Below are positions 36,533 to 44,463 of a stretch of DNA of 64,000 nt, piece after piece. Every line of letters starts with the position of its first letter. Positions within the stretch are counted from its first letter, which is position 1. Where the stretch lies: the NCBI GenBank assembly GCA_963695705.1, contig CAVOHB010000004.1:62001-126000 (forward strand), in the 5' to 3' direction. The position numbers were made by a program, and so were the translations under genes. A model generated the notes under the pieces. It ran no database searches, was not told the origin of the DNA, and worked only from the letters and a program-made list of their open reading frames with translations. The stretch comes from JBKPNJ01 sp963695705. Its GTDB lineage: Bacteria > Actinomycetota > Actinomycetes > Propionibacteriales > Nocardioidaceae.

Positions 36533-36569
36533 CCCGCGCCCGTAGGCGATGCCTACCGGCGCGGGCTCA
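36533..36569 (-). terminator. Strong hairpin after the phytase-like esterase gene
   Basis: AGCCCGCGCC plus GTAGGC pairs with GCCTAC plus GGCGCGGGCT around a 3-base loop, with a C-C mismatch between the two stem blocks. It begins 7 bases past the stop of the esterase gene and lies upstream of the LuxR-type regulator start, insulating the two. Confidence 0.7.
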
Positions 36570-36575
36570 TCCCTC

Positions 36576-37871
36576 TCAGGCTGCGCGCCCTCTCAGCTTT
36601 GGTACGGCGACGACGATCAACTCGGTGTCGTCTGCCAGCCCTGGGTTGCGGCCGGCGTTCGGCAGGTTGTTGTCGCAGCCGATCAGTAGCCGCCGCGCGG
36701 ATATGACGTGAATGGCTTCCACGGACTCGCAGACCACCCGGAACGGGTCGCCCAGCCCGACGTCACCTGAGTGAATCGGCGGGAGGGACACCAGATCCGG
36801 ATCCGGGATCGCGGTCAGGTCGACGACGAGCGTCTTCCTCAGGAACCCTTGCGGATCCGTACGCCGCAGGTCAACCAGATAGACGCTCCTGAACAACGCC
36901 GCCAGGCCCGAGCCTGCATCGCGTTCGATCACGACGACCCGGTGGTTGTCCACCGCCCACATGTCCGCGACCAGGTTGGCCTCCGCTTCCGTCCGATACT
37001 GCAGCACCTGACCTGTGAACTCTTTGTGCACAGTGTCGAACTGGTACACGTAGCGCCGGGACTGGTCGGGATCCGCCACCGTGGCGCCTTCAAGCGCGGC
37101 GTAGAGGTAACGCCGGTCCGGCGTGATCGCCATCGCCTCGAGCCCGCGACTGTTCGGCTGCGTCGGATCATCACCCTTTTTCAGGAAGGGGTTGTTCGGC
37201 GACATGAGACCGCCTGGCAGAGCGAACGGAGGATCGAGCAGCCTGCCGCCGCCGCTGAAGTGCAGGATCCACGGCCCGAACTCGTCACCCACCCACAGAT
37301 CGCCGTTTCGACCGCGCTGCAACGACTCCGGGTCGATGTCACCGCCGGTGAGGAGTCGCCGGTCGACGCCCTTGTTGACGATGGGAAACCCGATGATGTT
37401 GTTGGGATCCCGGAACGAGATGAAGTCGCCTACGTCAACCGTCCCAGAACCGCCGCTCGCGGTCTTGAAGTGCGGACGAATGTAGTAGGCACGGATCAGG
37501 AAGTCGGTCGAGTTGGTCTTCGAGCCGAAGCCGTTGTCCGGCATCGCGAGGTATTCACCACGATGCCGGCCGCTGACGATTGACGAGAAACCCTCCACGG
37601 GCTGCGAGGCGAGGGGAAACGTGATGCCCCGAACGGTTCCGGGCCCGGGGATCACGAAGGCACCGGACGGCGGTCCCTCGGCGAGTGTGGCGGCCGGAAG
37701 GACGGCGCGGCCGACCAGCCTCGGAGCGTGGCTGGAGTTCGAACCAGATGACGTGGCAGCAGGCGACGCCGCGAAGGCGGCGCCGAGCAGCGCCGTCGCC
37801 GCGAGAACGACGGTCGAACGCTTGATGACTGTCCCGTGCTGCGTCGAAGCCCGCGAACGATGAACATGCAT
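36576..37871 (-). CDS. Secreted phytase-like esterase (PF13449 type)
   Basis: A 431-aa exported protein. The N-terminal signal peptide is KRSTVVLAATALLGAAFAASPAA, with no lipobox. The mature part has beta-propeller-like repeats with FVIPGPGTVRGITFPL, YLAMPDNGFGSK, DIDPESLQRGRNGDLWVGDEFGPWILHF, RGLEAMAITPDRRYLYAALEG and RVVVIERDAG. This matches the esterase-like activity of phytase family. The ATG at 37871 is supported by GAGGGAG upstream; the frame is open further 5' but unrelated. It is presumably an extracytoplasmic phosphoesterase. Confidence 0.82.
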   Translation of the reverse strand: MHVHRSRASTQHGTVIKRSTVVLAATALLGAAFAASPAATSSGSNSSHAPRLVGRAVLPAATLAEGPPSGAFVIPGPGTVRGITFPLASQPVEGFSSIVSGRHRGEYLAMPDNGFGSKTNSTDFLIRAYYIRPHFKTASGGSGTVDVGDFISFRDPNNIIGFPIVNKGVDRRLLTGGDIDPESLQRGRNGDLWVGDEFGPWILHFSGGGRLLDPPFALPGGLMSPNNPFLKKGDDPTQPNSRGLEAMAITPDRRYLYAALEGATVADPDQSRRYVYQFDTVHKEFTGQVLQYRTEAEANLVADMWAVDNHRVVVIERDAGSGLAALFRSVYLVDLRRTDPQGFLRKTLVVDLTAIPDPDLVSLPPIHSGDVGLGDPFRVVCESVEAIHVISARRLLIGCDNNLPNAGRNPGLADDTELIVVAVPKLRGRAA

Positions 37872-38226
37872 TTCTGCTCCCTCGTATGTTTTCCTCGGCG
37901 TGACAACGTTGTTCGGCCTCGACGCTAGGGCGTAGACCGGTCCAGCCGCCCCGGGTGAATGCCCTGGTTCCGCCGTCACCTGGTGAGCAGTCGTCGTTTG
38001 CAGCGTCACGCGGAGCCGACCGGTCGGTCCGGTCTGCTGGTGCCGGCCGCGGTTCTCGAAACGGCACCCAGGTACCGGGGGCTCGGTACCACAGCCCGTT
38101 CCCTGGCTGCTCGATCGGTCACAGGCTCGAGAGCATGAACAACACGAGCACTTCCGTCGGATCCGGTCAGCAGGTTCCGGCCGGGTCAGGGCCGCCCACG
38201 GTCGATCCGGCCACTGCGAGCAGTGC
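37872..38226. other. Divergent intergenic region
   Basis: 355 bases between the outward-facing esterase and membrane-protein genes, so it should carry both promoters. No clear consensus hexamers are seen. A CACTGC-GA-GCAGTG inverted repeat (38212-38225) sits directly before the start codon at 38227, where it could hide the ribosome binding site. Confidence 0.4.
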
Positions 38227-39156
38227 ATGACGTTGCTCGGCGTGCTGCTACTGGGCGTCCTGGCGGGCTTGCATGCAGCCAGCTGGGGCGGCTACAAGGA
38301 TTCTCCGTTCGAAGGGTTCCACCTGCGCAGCTTCCTTCGGTCCTTGGTCGTAGCCGTCCTCGCATCTGGGTTTCTGGCGCTGTGGCAGGGGTTCGGCACC
38401 GGTGTCATCGCCACTCTCGGGGCGGTGTATGCATTGGAGCGTCTCGCCACCGAATGGTGGAAGGCCATTGCGCGAAACGACGACCAGAGCGCGTACACGA
38501 TCCCGATGCGGCTCGCGGTCGGTGGACGACCGATTCAGCACACGGGCGTCAGATACTGCGTCGGCGGGAGTGTTGTCCTGGGGCTCGCCGCCGCGGGCGC
38601 TGCCCTCGCGACATTGGAGAGCACATTGCGCCAGGCGCCACCCTGGGTCTTGGCGATAACCATCGGCGGTGCCGGCGGTTGGGCCACGGCCGTTGGCGGG
38701 GCGTGGAAGGACGCACCCATCGAGGGTTTCAGCAGCTTCAAGTTCCTGCGCAGCCCGATCGTCGCCACCGCGTGGGCGGTTCCGTTGTCGGTCCTAACCA
38801 GTCAGCCGGTCCTCTTGCTGTTGGCGTCTGGGGGGTTCGCCGTTGCATCCATCGAGACCTACAAGACGTTCTTCACTGGTGGACGACCACCCGGCAAGTT
38901 CGCCGGACGTCCCGTCCTGCACCGGCTTCCGGCGATCCGCCAGCGGCTGGGCCGGCTGCACGCCGCACTGTGGGCCGCTCTGGGCGTCGGCCTCCTCACG
39001 TCGCTTCCCAACGACGCACCTCTCGCGGACGCCGCCGCGCTACTCCCGAATGTTCTCATCACCGCAGTCGCAGGCTGCGCCGGCTTCCTGGCGATCCTCG
39101 TCCTCGACCGGAACGCTCGCCTCGCGGGACTGGAGGCCACCGGGCGCGAAACCTGA
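38227..39156 (+). CDS. Unrecognised membrane protein with internal duplication
   Basis: A 309-aa protein with about seven or eight hydrophobic segments. I do not recognise the family. It contains an internal repeat: GGYKDSPFEGFHLRSFLRS (about residues 21-39) and GGAWKDAPIEGFSSFKFLRS (about 157-176). Each copy is followed by a hydrophobic segment and an Ala-rich helix with an acidic-basic end (ALERLATEWWK and AVASIETYKTF). This suggests duplication of an ancestral half with pseudo-twofold symmetry, as in small transporters. No neighbour indicates function. Confidence 0.65.
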   Translation: MTLLGVLLLGVLAGLHAASWGGYKDSPFEGFHLRSFLRSLVVAVLASGFLALWQGFGTGVIATLGAVYALERLATEWWKAIARNDDQSAYTIPMRLAVGGRPIQHTGVRYCVGGSVVLGLAAAGAALATLESTLRQAPPWVLAITIGGAGGWATAVGGAWKDAPIEGFSSFKFLRSPIVATAWAVPLSVLTSQPVLLLLASGGFAVASIETYKTFFTGGRPPGKFAGRPVLHRLPAIRQRLGRLHAALWAALGVGLLTSLPNDAPLADAAALLPNVLITAVAGCAGFLAILVLDRNARLAGLEATGRET

Positions 39157-39212
39157 CTCCGGATGAGGCGCGATGAGTAGCCTCTTGATAGGGCTGGCGC
39201 GGAAGGACCGCC

Positions 39213-39788
39213 ATGAGCAATGACCAACCACCGATGGCAGATGACGATGAGGCGCGCACGGATGGCACGCTTCCGTCATACCCAACGCAGGCAGGCCATC
39301 CCCAGATGGTTTCCGCTGTTCCGCGCCCGCCAGCTATCGCCACCGCGGTCAAGCTCATGTACGCCGGGGCTGTGCTCAGTCTTATCGGGCTGATCGTGAC
39401 TCTGTTGTCGTTGTCCTCGCTGAAAGTCGAGCTGCGTCACGAGATCGCCAAGTCGAATCCGGACTTCACCACGCAGGACCTCGACAGCCTCTACCAGGTC
39501 ACCGTCGGCGTCGCCGTTTTCTTCGGGCTCGTCGGCACGGCACTGTGGCTGTGGATGGCCTGGAAGAACGGCCAGGGACGCGGGTGGGCCCGCGTCGTAG
39601 CCACCGTGCTGGGCGGCCTCAACCTGCTCAGCAGCATCCTCACGATCGCGGCCGGTGCCTCGCTGACCATCTCCGAGATCCTGACGGTGATCAACCTGAT
39701 CCTTGCGATCGTGATCCTTTTTCTGCTCTGGCGAAGGGATTCCAGTGCCTTCTACGCGGAATCCTCGAGCCGCCGGCGACTCGGCTGA
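39213..39788 (+). CDS. Small membrane protein, four TMs
   Basis: A 191-aa protein with a hydrophilic N-tail of about 40 residues and four TM segments (about 44-68, 93-115, 124-143, 149-170). It carries SNPDFTTQDLDSLYQVTVG between TM1 and TM2. This layout is common among uncharacterised actinobacterial membrane proteins. It lies 56 bases after the preceding membrane protein on the same strand and may be co-transcribed. Function unknown. Confidence 0.65.
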   Translation: MSNDQPPMADDDEARTDGTLPSYPTQAGHPQMVSAVPRPPAIATAVKLMYAGAVLSLIGLIVTLLSLSSLKVELRHEIAKSNPDFTTQDLDSLYQVTVGVAVFFGLVGTALWLWMAWKNGQGRGWARVVATVLGGLNLLSSILTIAAGASLTISEILTVINLILAIVILFLLWRRDSSAFYAESSSRRRLG

Positions 39789-39861
39789 GTGCTGTCAGTT
39801 CGTGAGAGGTTACCTGACCAACGACTGAGCAGTTGTGCCCGGCCGCAGCGGCTGGACCTAG

Positions 39862-40167
39862 TCACGAGGATCCCTCGACCAGGGCACGCTCGACGTCGGC
39901 GAGCCCTTCCAGCCGCACGTCCAGCGCCCGGTAGGCGTCAGCCTGTTCGGAAAGGAACTCCTGCCAGTCTGCTTCAGTACGCCAGGTATCCACGGTGATG
40001 AATCGATCGGACCTGTCCGTGCCACGGAAGAGCTCGGTTCCCTCGTACCCCCGGCCCTGCCGGAACAGCCGGGCCCACGGACCCTCCGATCCGTACGCCG
40101 CGAGAAAGGCGCCCACATTGCTCTCGGGCACGGTGTAGTACCAGATGCGCACGAACACGTCCTCCAT
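39862..40167 (-). CDS. Antibiotic biosynthesis monooxygenase-like protein
   Basis: A 101-aa ABM-type dimeric alpha-beta barrel. It starts FVRIWYYTVPESNVGAFLAAYG, with WARLFRQGRGYEGTELFRG and FITVDTWRTEADWQEFLSE. Such proteins range from quinone-forming monooxygenases to haem-degrading enzymes; no cofactor residues can be assigned here. Monocistronic. Confidence 0.75.
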   Translation of the reverse strand: MEDVFVRIWYYTVPESNVGAFLAAYGSEGPWARLFRQGRGYEGTELFRGTDRSDRFITVDTWRTEADWQEFLSEQADAYRALDVRLEGLADVERALVEGSS

Positions 40168-40313
40168 CCAAGCACGGGCCTCCTGGGCGAGGTCGCTGCG
40201 AATTTCATGAGCTGGTCGGGGCCGCGCGGCGTGAGGGCTCGTCGCATTCGCCGTCGAGCGGGGGATCGCGGCTCATGGCCGTGTTGCTGCGGGTTTGCGC
40301 CTCGGCTCGCCGG

Positions 40314-41243
40314 TCAGTCGTCGAGCACCGTCACGGCGAGTTCGCGCAGTCGCGCGGGGTCGGCGAGGATCTCGATCCCGACGATCCTTTCGCCGGTGAT
40401 CTCAAACGAGAAGGCAAACCGAGGCCGTCCGCCCGCGGCGAACACGGCTCCTACCGCCCCGCCGATGAGTGCCGGTTGCGCCAACCGGGCGCGACCGGAG
40501 AACGTGCCGGCAACGTCGCGTGCGCCGTGGACCTCGCTGGCCGCGCCGGCCCTGACCGCTGCGGGGTCCGCTCGGAGGGTGACCTCCGGGTCGAGCAGGG
40601 CCACAAGAGCCTCGAAGTCCCCGCCGCGCGACGCAGCGAGGAACGCATCGACCACTCTTCGCTGGCGGGTGTGATCGACTCGCGGCTGGCGGCCCGGATC
40701 AGTGCCGGCACTATCGGTGCCCGCGCTGTTGGGGCGGCGGGGAACCGGTGCGACTCCCCGTACCCGGCGCCGCGCCCGGCTGGCGAGCTGCTTCGTCGCA
40801 TTCGGGGAGCGGCCGAGGATCGGCCCGATCTCGTCGAAGGGGACCGCGAACATGTCATGCAGGACGAACGCGAGCCGCTCCGCCGGAGCCAGGGTGTCGA
40901 GAACCACGAGCAGAGCAGGACCGATCGAGTCGGAGAGCAGTGCCTCGTGCTCGGGGTCCATCCCGAGCTCGGGATCGGCGACGCGGTCTGGAAGGTCCGC
41001 GCCCAGCTCCTCACGTCGTGACGAGCGCGACCGCAGCATGTCCAGCGAGACTCGGGCGACGACGGTCGTCAGCCATCCCCCCAGGTTCTCCACCTCGCTC
41101 GGGTCGGAGCGGCTGAGTCGCAACCAGGCTTCCTGCACGGCGTCATCGGCCTCACTGGTCGAGCCGAGCATTCGGACCGCCACCGCCCGCAAGTGGCTGC
41201 GGTGCGCCTCGAATCGTTCTGCCAGCCAGTCGTGTTGGTCCAC
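40314..41243 (-). CDS. ECF41-type sigma factor (SigJ-like) with SnoaL-like domain
   Basis: A 309-aa ECF sigma factor. Region 2 is RAVAVRMLGSTSEADDAVQEAWLRLSR, region 4 is LAPAERLAFVLHDMFAVPFDEIGPILGRSPNATKQLASRAR, and a C-terminal SnoaL/NTF2-like domain (about residues 190-309, AFLAASRGGDFEALVALLDPEV) is characteristic of the ECF41 group. In that group the extension replaces an anti-sigma factor and tunes activity. It diverges from the VOC gene. Promoters of identical form read both ways in the 83-bp gap, so it is probably autoregulated. Confidence 0.9.
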   Translation of the reverse strand: MDQHDWLAERFEAHRSHLRAVAVRMLGSTSEADDAVQEAWLRLSRSDPSEVENLGGWLTTVVARVSLDMLRSRSSRREELGADLPDRVADPELGMDPEHEALLSDSIGPALLVVLDTLAPAERLAFVLHDMFAVPFDEIGPILGRSPNATKQLASRARRRVRGVAPVPRRPNSAGTDSAGTDPGRQPRVDHTRQRRVVDAFLAASRGGDFEALVALLDPEVTLRADPAAVRAGAASEVHGARDVAGTFSGRARLAQPALIGGAVGAVFAAGGRPRFAFSFEITGERIVGIEILADPARLRELAVTVLDD

Positions 41244-41270
41244 TGTTACCTTTCCCTGCCGCTATCCGTC
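41244..41270 (+). promoter_or_regulatory. ECF41-type promoter for the VOC gene
   Basis: TGTTACC (41244-41250) and CGTC (41267-41270) are 16 bases apart. This matches the published ECF41 promoter form (-35 TGTCACA-like, -10 CGTC). Transcription would start about 50 bases before the VOC start codon. The -35 directly abuts the sigma-factor start codon. Confidence 0.65.
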
Positions 41271-41278
41271 ATAACACT

Positions 41279-41305
41279 GACGATGCAGAACAGTTCGAGG
41301 TAACA
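41279..41305 (-). promoter_or_regulatory. ECF41-type promoter for the sigma factor itself
   Basis: On the minus strand TGTTACC (41305 down to 41299) and CGTC (41282 down to 41279) are also 16 bases apart. The form is identical to the opposing promoter 8 bases away. It lies 36 bases before the sigma-factor start and predicts autoregulation. Confidence 0.65.
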
Positions 41306-41326
41306 CCACGAGGCTGAGGAGCTCTC

Positions 41327-41671
41327 ATGACATCTGGCATGAAGACCATCATCTATCCGGTCACGGATATCGCTCAGGCCAAGACGCTGTACGGCGCCCT
41401 CCTGGGCGTGGCGCCGCAGATGGACGAGTCCTACTACGTCCAGTTCAGCGCCGCAGGGCTGGAGGTAGGCCTGGATCCCAACGGGCGCAAGCAGGGGATG
41501 ACGGCACCCCTGGCGTACTGGCACGTCGACGACATCAACAAGACGCTCGAAGATCTACTCGACGCCGGTGCAGAGACCGAGCAGGCGGTTCGTGACGTGG
41601 GTGGTGGCAGGCTGATCGCCGCCGTCAAGGACGCGGACGGCAACGTCATCGGTCTCGTTCAACCCACCTGA
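41327..41671 (+). CDS. VOC family (glyoxalase-like) protein
   Basis: A 114-aa glyoxalase/bleomycin-resistance fold protein (KTIIYPVTDIAQAKTLYGALLG, YYVQFSAAGLEVGLDP, YWHVDDINKTLEDLLDAGAE, AAVKDADGNVIGLVQ). It is a single module, so it should work as a dimer. It is the divergent neighbour and likely target of the ECF41 sigma factor. GAGGAG precedes the ATG by 6 bases. Substrate unknown. Confidence 0.85.
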   Translation: MTSGMKTIIYPVTDIAQAKTLYGALLGVAPQMDESYYVQFSAAGLEVGLDPNGRKQGMTAPLAYWHVDDINKTLEDLLDAGAETEQAVRDVGGGRLIAAVKDADGNVIGLVQPT

Positions 41672-41683
41672 GCAGGTTGGCCC

Positions 41684-41731
41684 TTGCGTCATTCATTGTG
41701 AGGGTCCCGACCCTCACAATGCATGACGTGA
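41684..41731. repeat. Dispersed inverted-repeat element (copy 1)
   Basis: A 48-base near-perfect palindrome: the left arm starts TTGCGTCATTCATTGTGAGG and the right arm ends CAATGCATGACGTGA, with 20 of 23 base pairs matching. Its outer ends and the GAGGGTCCC core recur at 63452-63513. It lies between the convergent VOC and flavoenzyme genes, where it can also serve as a terminator. Confidence 0.65.
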
Positions 41732-41746
41732 CGAGTGGACGCCCCG

Positions 41747-43120
41747 TCAGGCGGGCTTGATGTTCTGGTTGAAGCGGAACACGTTGTCAGGGTCGTAGGT
41801 CCGCTTGATCGTCGCCAGCCGCTCGTAGTTCCCCTTGTAGTTGGCCCGTATCCGGTCCTGGTCGTCGTCGGCCATGAAGTTGACGTAGCCGCCCTCCTCG
41901 GAGTGGGGAGCGGTGGCGTCGTAGTAGTCGCGCACCCAGGCGATGTTGGCCTCGTTCTCGGCGGGGTCCGGCCACATTCCGGCGATGACGGTTGCGAAGT
42001 TCGCGTCGCGGTAGGCGAACGCGGTGTCGCCCTCAGCAACCCGGTGGCAGGCGCCGTTGATCGGGTAGATGTGAACCGTCGAGTTCACGGCCGGCAGCTT
42101 CGGCCCGTGGACGAGATGTGCCTCGATCGCGTCATCGGTCAGCTCGCGCACGAAGTTGGCCTTCCAGTAGTGCTGAAGGCCCGGAGGCACAAGGGCATCG
42201 AACGCGCTGTTCAGCGCGGGGTACGGCATCGGCCCGACGAACTCAGCCACCACGGGAGCGATGTCATGGAAGGGCTGGAGAGCCTTCTCCCCCTCGTCGA
42301 GAGGTCCTGCCCAGCAGGAGACCAGGAGGATGAACGGCTCGCCGTGCCGTTCCACGGGGATGAACGGCAGCGGAGGTGCGAGCTGGAAGGCGGGGAACGC
42401 GCCCAGCTGCTCCGGCGCATCCTGAATGAACTCGCGGTAGAAGCGCAGCACGTCGGCGGCACGGTCGAGCTCGAAGAGCATCGGTCCGCCGTAGATGTCC
42501 TTGACCGGGTGCATCCGGAACTCCAGCGAGGTCACCACACCGAAGTTCCCGCCGCCACCCCGGATGGCCCAGAACAGGTCCGGCTCGTTGTCCTCACTGG
42601 CGATGTGCAGGGTGCCGTCGGCGGTGACGACGTCGGCGGAGATGAGGTTGTCGCAGGACAGGCCGAAGCCTCGGTCGAGGTGGCCGATGCCGCCGCCGAG
42701 GGTGAGACCCCCGACGCCGGTGGTCGAGACGATCCCACCGGTCGTGGCCAGCCCGTATGCGTAGCCCGCGGCGTTGAAGTCGCCCCAGGTGGCGCCGCCC
42801 TCTGCTCGCGCGGTCGAGTTGAGCGGGTCGACCCGGACGCCACGCCTAGGGGTCAGGTCGACGACAAGGCCTTCGTCGCAGGTTCCAAAGCCGGGCACGC
42901 TGTGGGAGCCCCCCCGTACGGCAACCGGAAGGTCGTGCTCCCTGGCGAAGCGGACCGCCGTCATCACGTCGCCGGTGTTGGCCGGCCGCACGATCACCGC
43001 GGGACGGCGGTCGATCATCGCGTTGTACACGCGCCGCGCAGCGTCGAACCCATCGTCCTCGTCGGAGATGACCTCGCCTCTGAAGCCATCACGCAGCTCT
43101 TGGATACCCGAAACGCCCAT
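41747..43120 (-). CDS. FAD-linked oxidase, berberine-bridge type
   Basis: A 457-aa FAD-binding PCMH/BBE-domain oxidoreductase. It has VIVRPANTGDVMTAVRFARE, the flavin-attaching His73 in RGGSHSVPGFG, the GGLTLGGGIGHLDRGFGLSCDN loop, and a C-terminal BBE segment (RDYYDATAPHSEEGGYVNF, NYERLATIKRTYDPDNVFRFNQNI). No signal peptide. Such enzymes oxidise sugars, alkaloids or polyketides with O2; no pathway is visible around it. Confidence 0.9.
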   Translation of the reverse strand: MGVSGIQELRDGFRGEVISDEDDGFDAARRVYNAMIDRRPAVIVRPANTGDVMTAVRFAREHDLPVAVRGGSHSVPGFGTCDEGLVVDLTPRRGVRVDPLNSTARAEGGATWGDFNAAGYAYGLATTGGIVSTTGVGGLTLGGGIGHLDRGFGLSCDNLISADVVTADGTLHIASEDNEPDLFWAIRGGGGNFGVVTSLEFRMHPVKDIYGGPMLFELDRAADVLRFYREFIQDAPEQLGAFPAFQLAPPLPFIPVERHGEPFILLVSCWAGPLDEGEKALQPFHDIAPVVAEFVGPMPYPALNSAFDALVPPGLQHYWKANFVRELTDDAIEAHLVHGPKLPAVNSTVHIYPINGACHRVAEGDTAFAYRDANFATVIAGMWPDPAENEANIAWVRDYYDATAPHSEEGGYVNFMADDDQDRIRANYKGNYERLATIKRTYDPDNVFRFNQNIKPA

Positions 43121-43373
43121 CGTCCCTCCATTGGGTCAAACCCGTAGATGTAGCCCCGTTGGATTGCACGACGGTTCGGCGGGGGCTCGGCCGGTTTGCT
43201 CAACAGGCCTACACCTTCGCGCCCTTCTCGGCAATACCCCGGCGGCCCTGGAACCGTGGCGGTTCGCCAACAAGCTCCCACGCGTGCCCGTCACTGTCAT
43301 GGGCTGAAGGCCGTCCCGAGGCACCGCAGGGTCCAGGTACCGGCTCGATGACATCCGGGCGCACACTGGCGGG

Positions 43374-44429
43374 GTGACCAGCGCCGGGCGGATACCAGGC
43401 GGGCGTACGAGCGTCCTGCGGCGGGCCGGTCGCCGTACCAACGTCGCGCTGCTGGCGTTGCTGGGCGGAGCGTTCGCCAGCGGCCTGCTGGCATACGGAA
43501 CCGGCACCCCCGGCCAGGCGCGACTGCTCGCCGTTGCCCACGGAACGTTCGGGCTCGGGCTGTTGCTGCTGGTGCCGTGGAAGTCGGTCATCGTCCGGCG
43601 CAGCACCCGCCGGAGCGGCTGGTCACGCGGTCATGGCGCGGGCGCGGTTCTCGGTTTGCTACTGGGCATCACCGTCGCGGCCGGTGTGCTGCATTCGGCC
43701 GGCGGTTATCACCCGGTGCTCGGCGTCACCGCGTTGACGGTGCACGTGGCGGCCGCCGTGCTCGCGCTGCCGATACTGGTCGCCCACGCGTGGGGGCGCC
43801 GGCAGCGCCCCCGCCGGGGGGATCTGTCCCGCCGCACCCTGCTCCGTGCCGGTGCACTCGGGGTCGGCTCGCTCGCGGCCTACGCAGCGTTGGATGCGAC
43901 CACGGGTCTGCTCGGCCTCCCCGGTGGCGACCGACGGGGAACGGGGTCGTTCGAAGCGGGCTCCGGTACGCCTGACAAGATGCCGGTGACGCAGTGGTTC
44001 ACCGACTCGGTGCCCTCCCTGTCGCGCGACTCGTGGCGGGTCGGAGTTGGTTCGCGGGCTGTGCCGTACGCCGACCTGTCCACGGGCAGTGACTCGTTCC
44101 GTGCGGTTCTGGACTGTACGGGCGGGTGGTACGCCGAGCAGGAGTGGCGCGGGATGCGGATGGACCGCCTGCTGGGGACGATCCCGGACGGAGCCCGGAG
44201 CGTCGACGTGGTGTCCGTGACCGGTTACCGCCGACGGCTGCCACTCACGGACCTCGACCGGCTGCTGCTGGCGACGCATGTCGCGGGCCGGCCGCTGTCC
44301 GACGGCCACGGCGGACCAGTGCGACTCGTCGCTCCTGACCGCCGAGGTTTCTGGTGGGTCAAGTGGGTGCAACGGATCGAGCTGACCTCCGAGCCCTGGT
44401 GGCTGCAGCCGCCGTTCCCTCTGCAGTGA
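43374..44429 (+). CDS. Membrane-fused molybdopterin-dependent oxidoreductase
   Basis: A 351-aa protein with two parts. Residues 20-140 form four TM helices with histidines (56, 107, 113, 124, 138) placed like haem-b ligands. After a basic loop with a Tat-like SRRTLLRAGALG and a fifth TM comes a sulfite-oxidase-fold domain (about 200-345) with Cys248 in VLDCTGGWYAEQEW, the expected Mo-cofactor ligand, and SVTGYRRRLPLTDL, RLVAPDRRGFWWVKWV. It is likely an extracytoplasmic reductase or oxidase that receives or donates electrons through its own membrane cytochrome. GTG start. Confidence 0.82.
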   Translation: MTSAGRIPGGRTSVLRRAGRRTNVALLALLGGAFASGLLAYGTGTPGQARLLAVAHGTFGLGLLLLVPWKSVIVRRSTRRSGWSRGHGAGAVLGLLLGITVAAGVLHSAGGYHPVLGVTALTVHVAAAVLALPILVAHAWGRRQRPRRGDLSRRTLLRAGALGVGSLAAYAALDATTGLLGLPGGDRRGTGSFEAGSGTPDKMPVTQWFTDSVPSLSRDSWRVGVGSRAVPYADLSTGSDSFRAVLDCTGGWYAEQEWRGMRMDRLLGTIPDGARSVDVVSVTGYRRRLPLTDLDRLLLATHVAGRPLSDGHGGPVRLVAPDRRGFWWVKWVQRIELTSEPWWLQPPFPLQ

Positions 44430-44443
44430 TCCGGAGGAGAACT

Positions 44444-44463
44444 CGGCGCAGCTAGCTGCGCCG
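44444..44463. terminator. Perfect 20-base palindrome at convergent gene ends
   Basis: CGGCGCAGCTAGCTGCGCCG is fully symmetric. It lies 14 bases past the molybdoenzyme stop and contains the stop codon of the convergent LLM gene. It may form a cruciform or bidirectional terminator. Confidence 0.5.

Noticed and set aside
41735..43147. 470-codon open frame opposite the BBE-type flavoenzyme
   Set aside because: Shadow; the flavoenzyme on the other strand has complete motifs.
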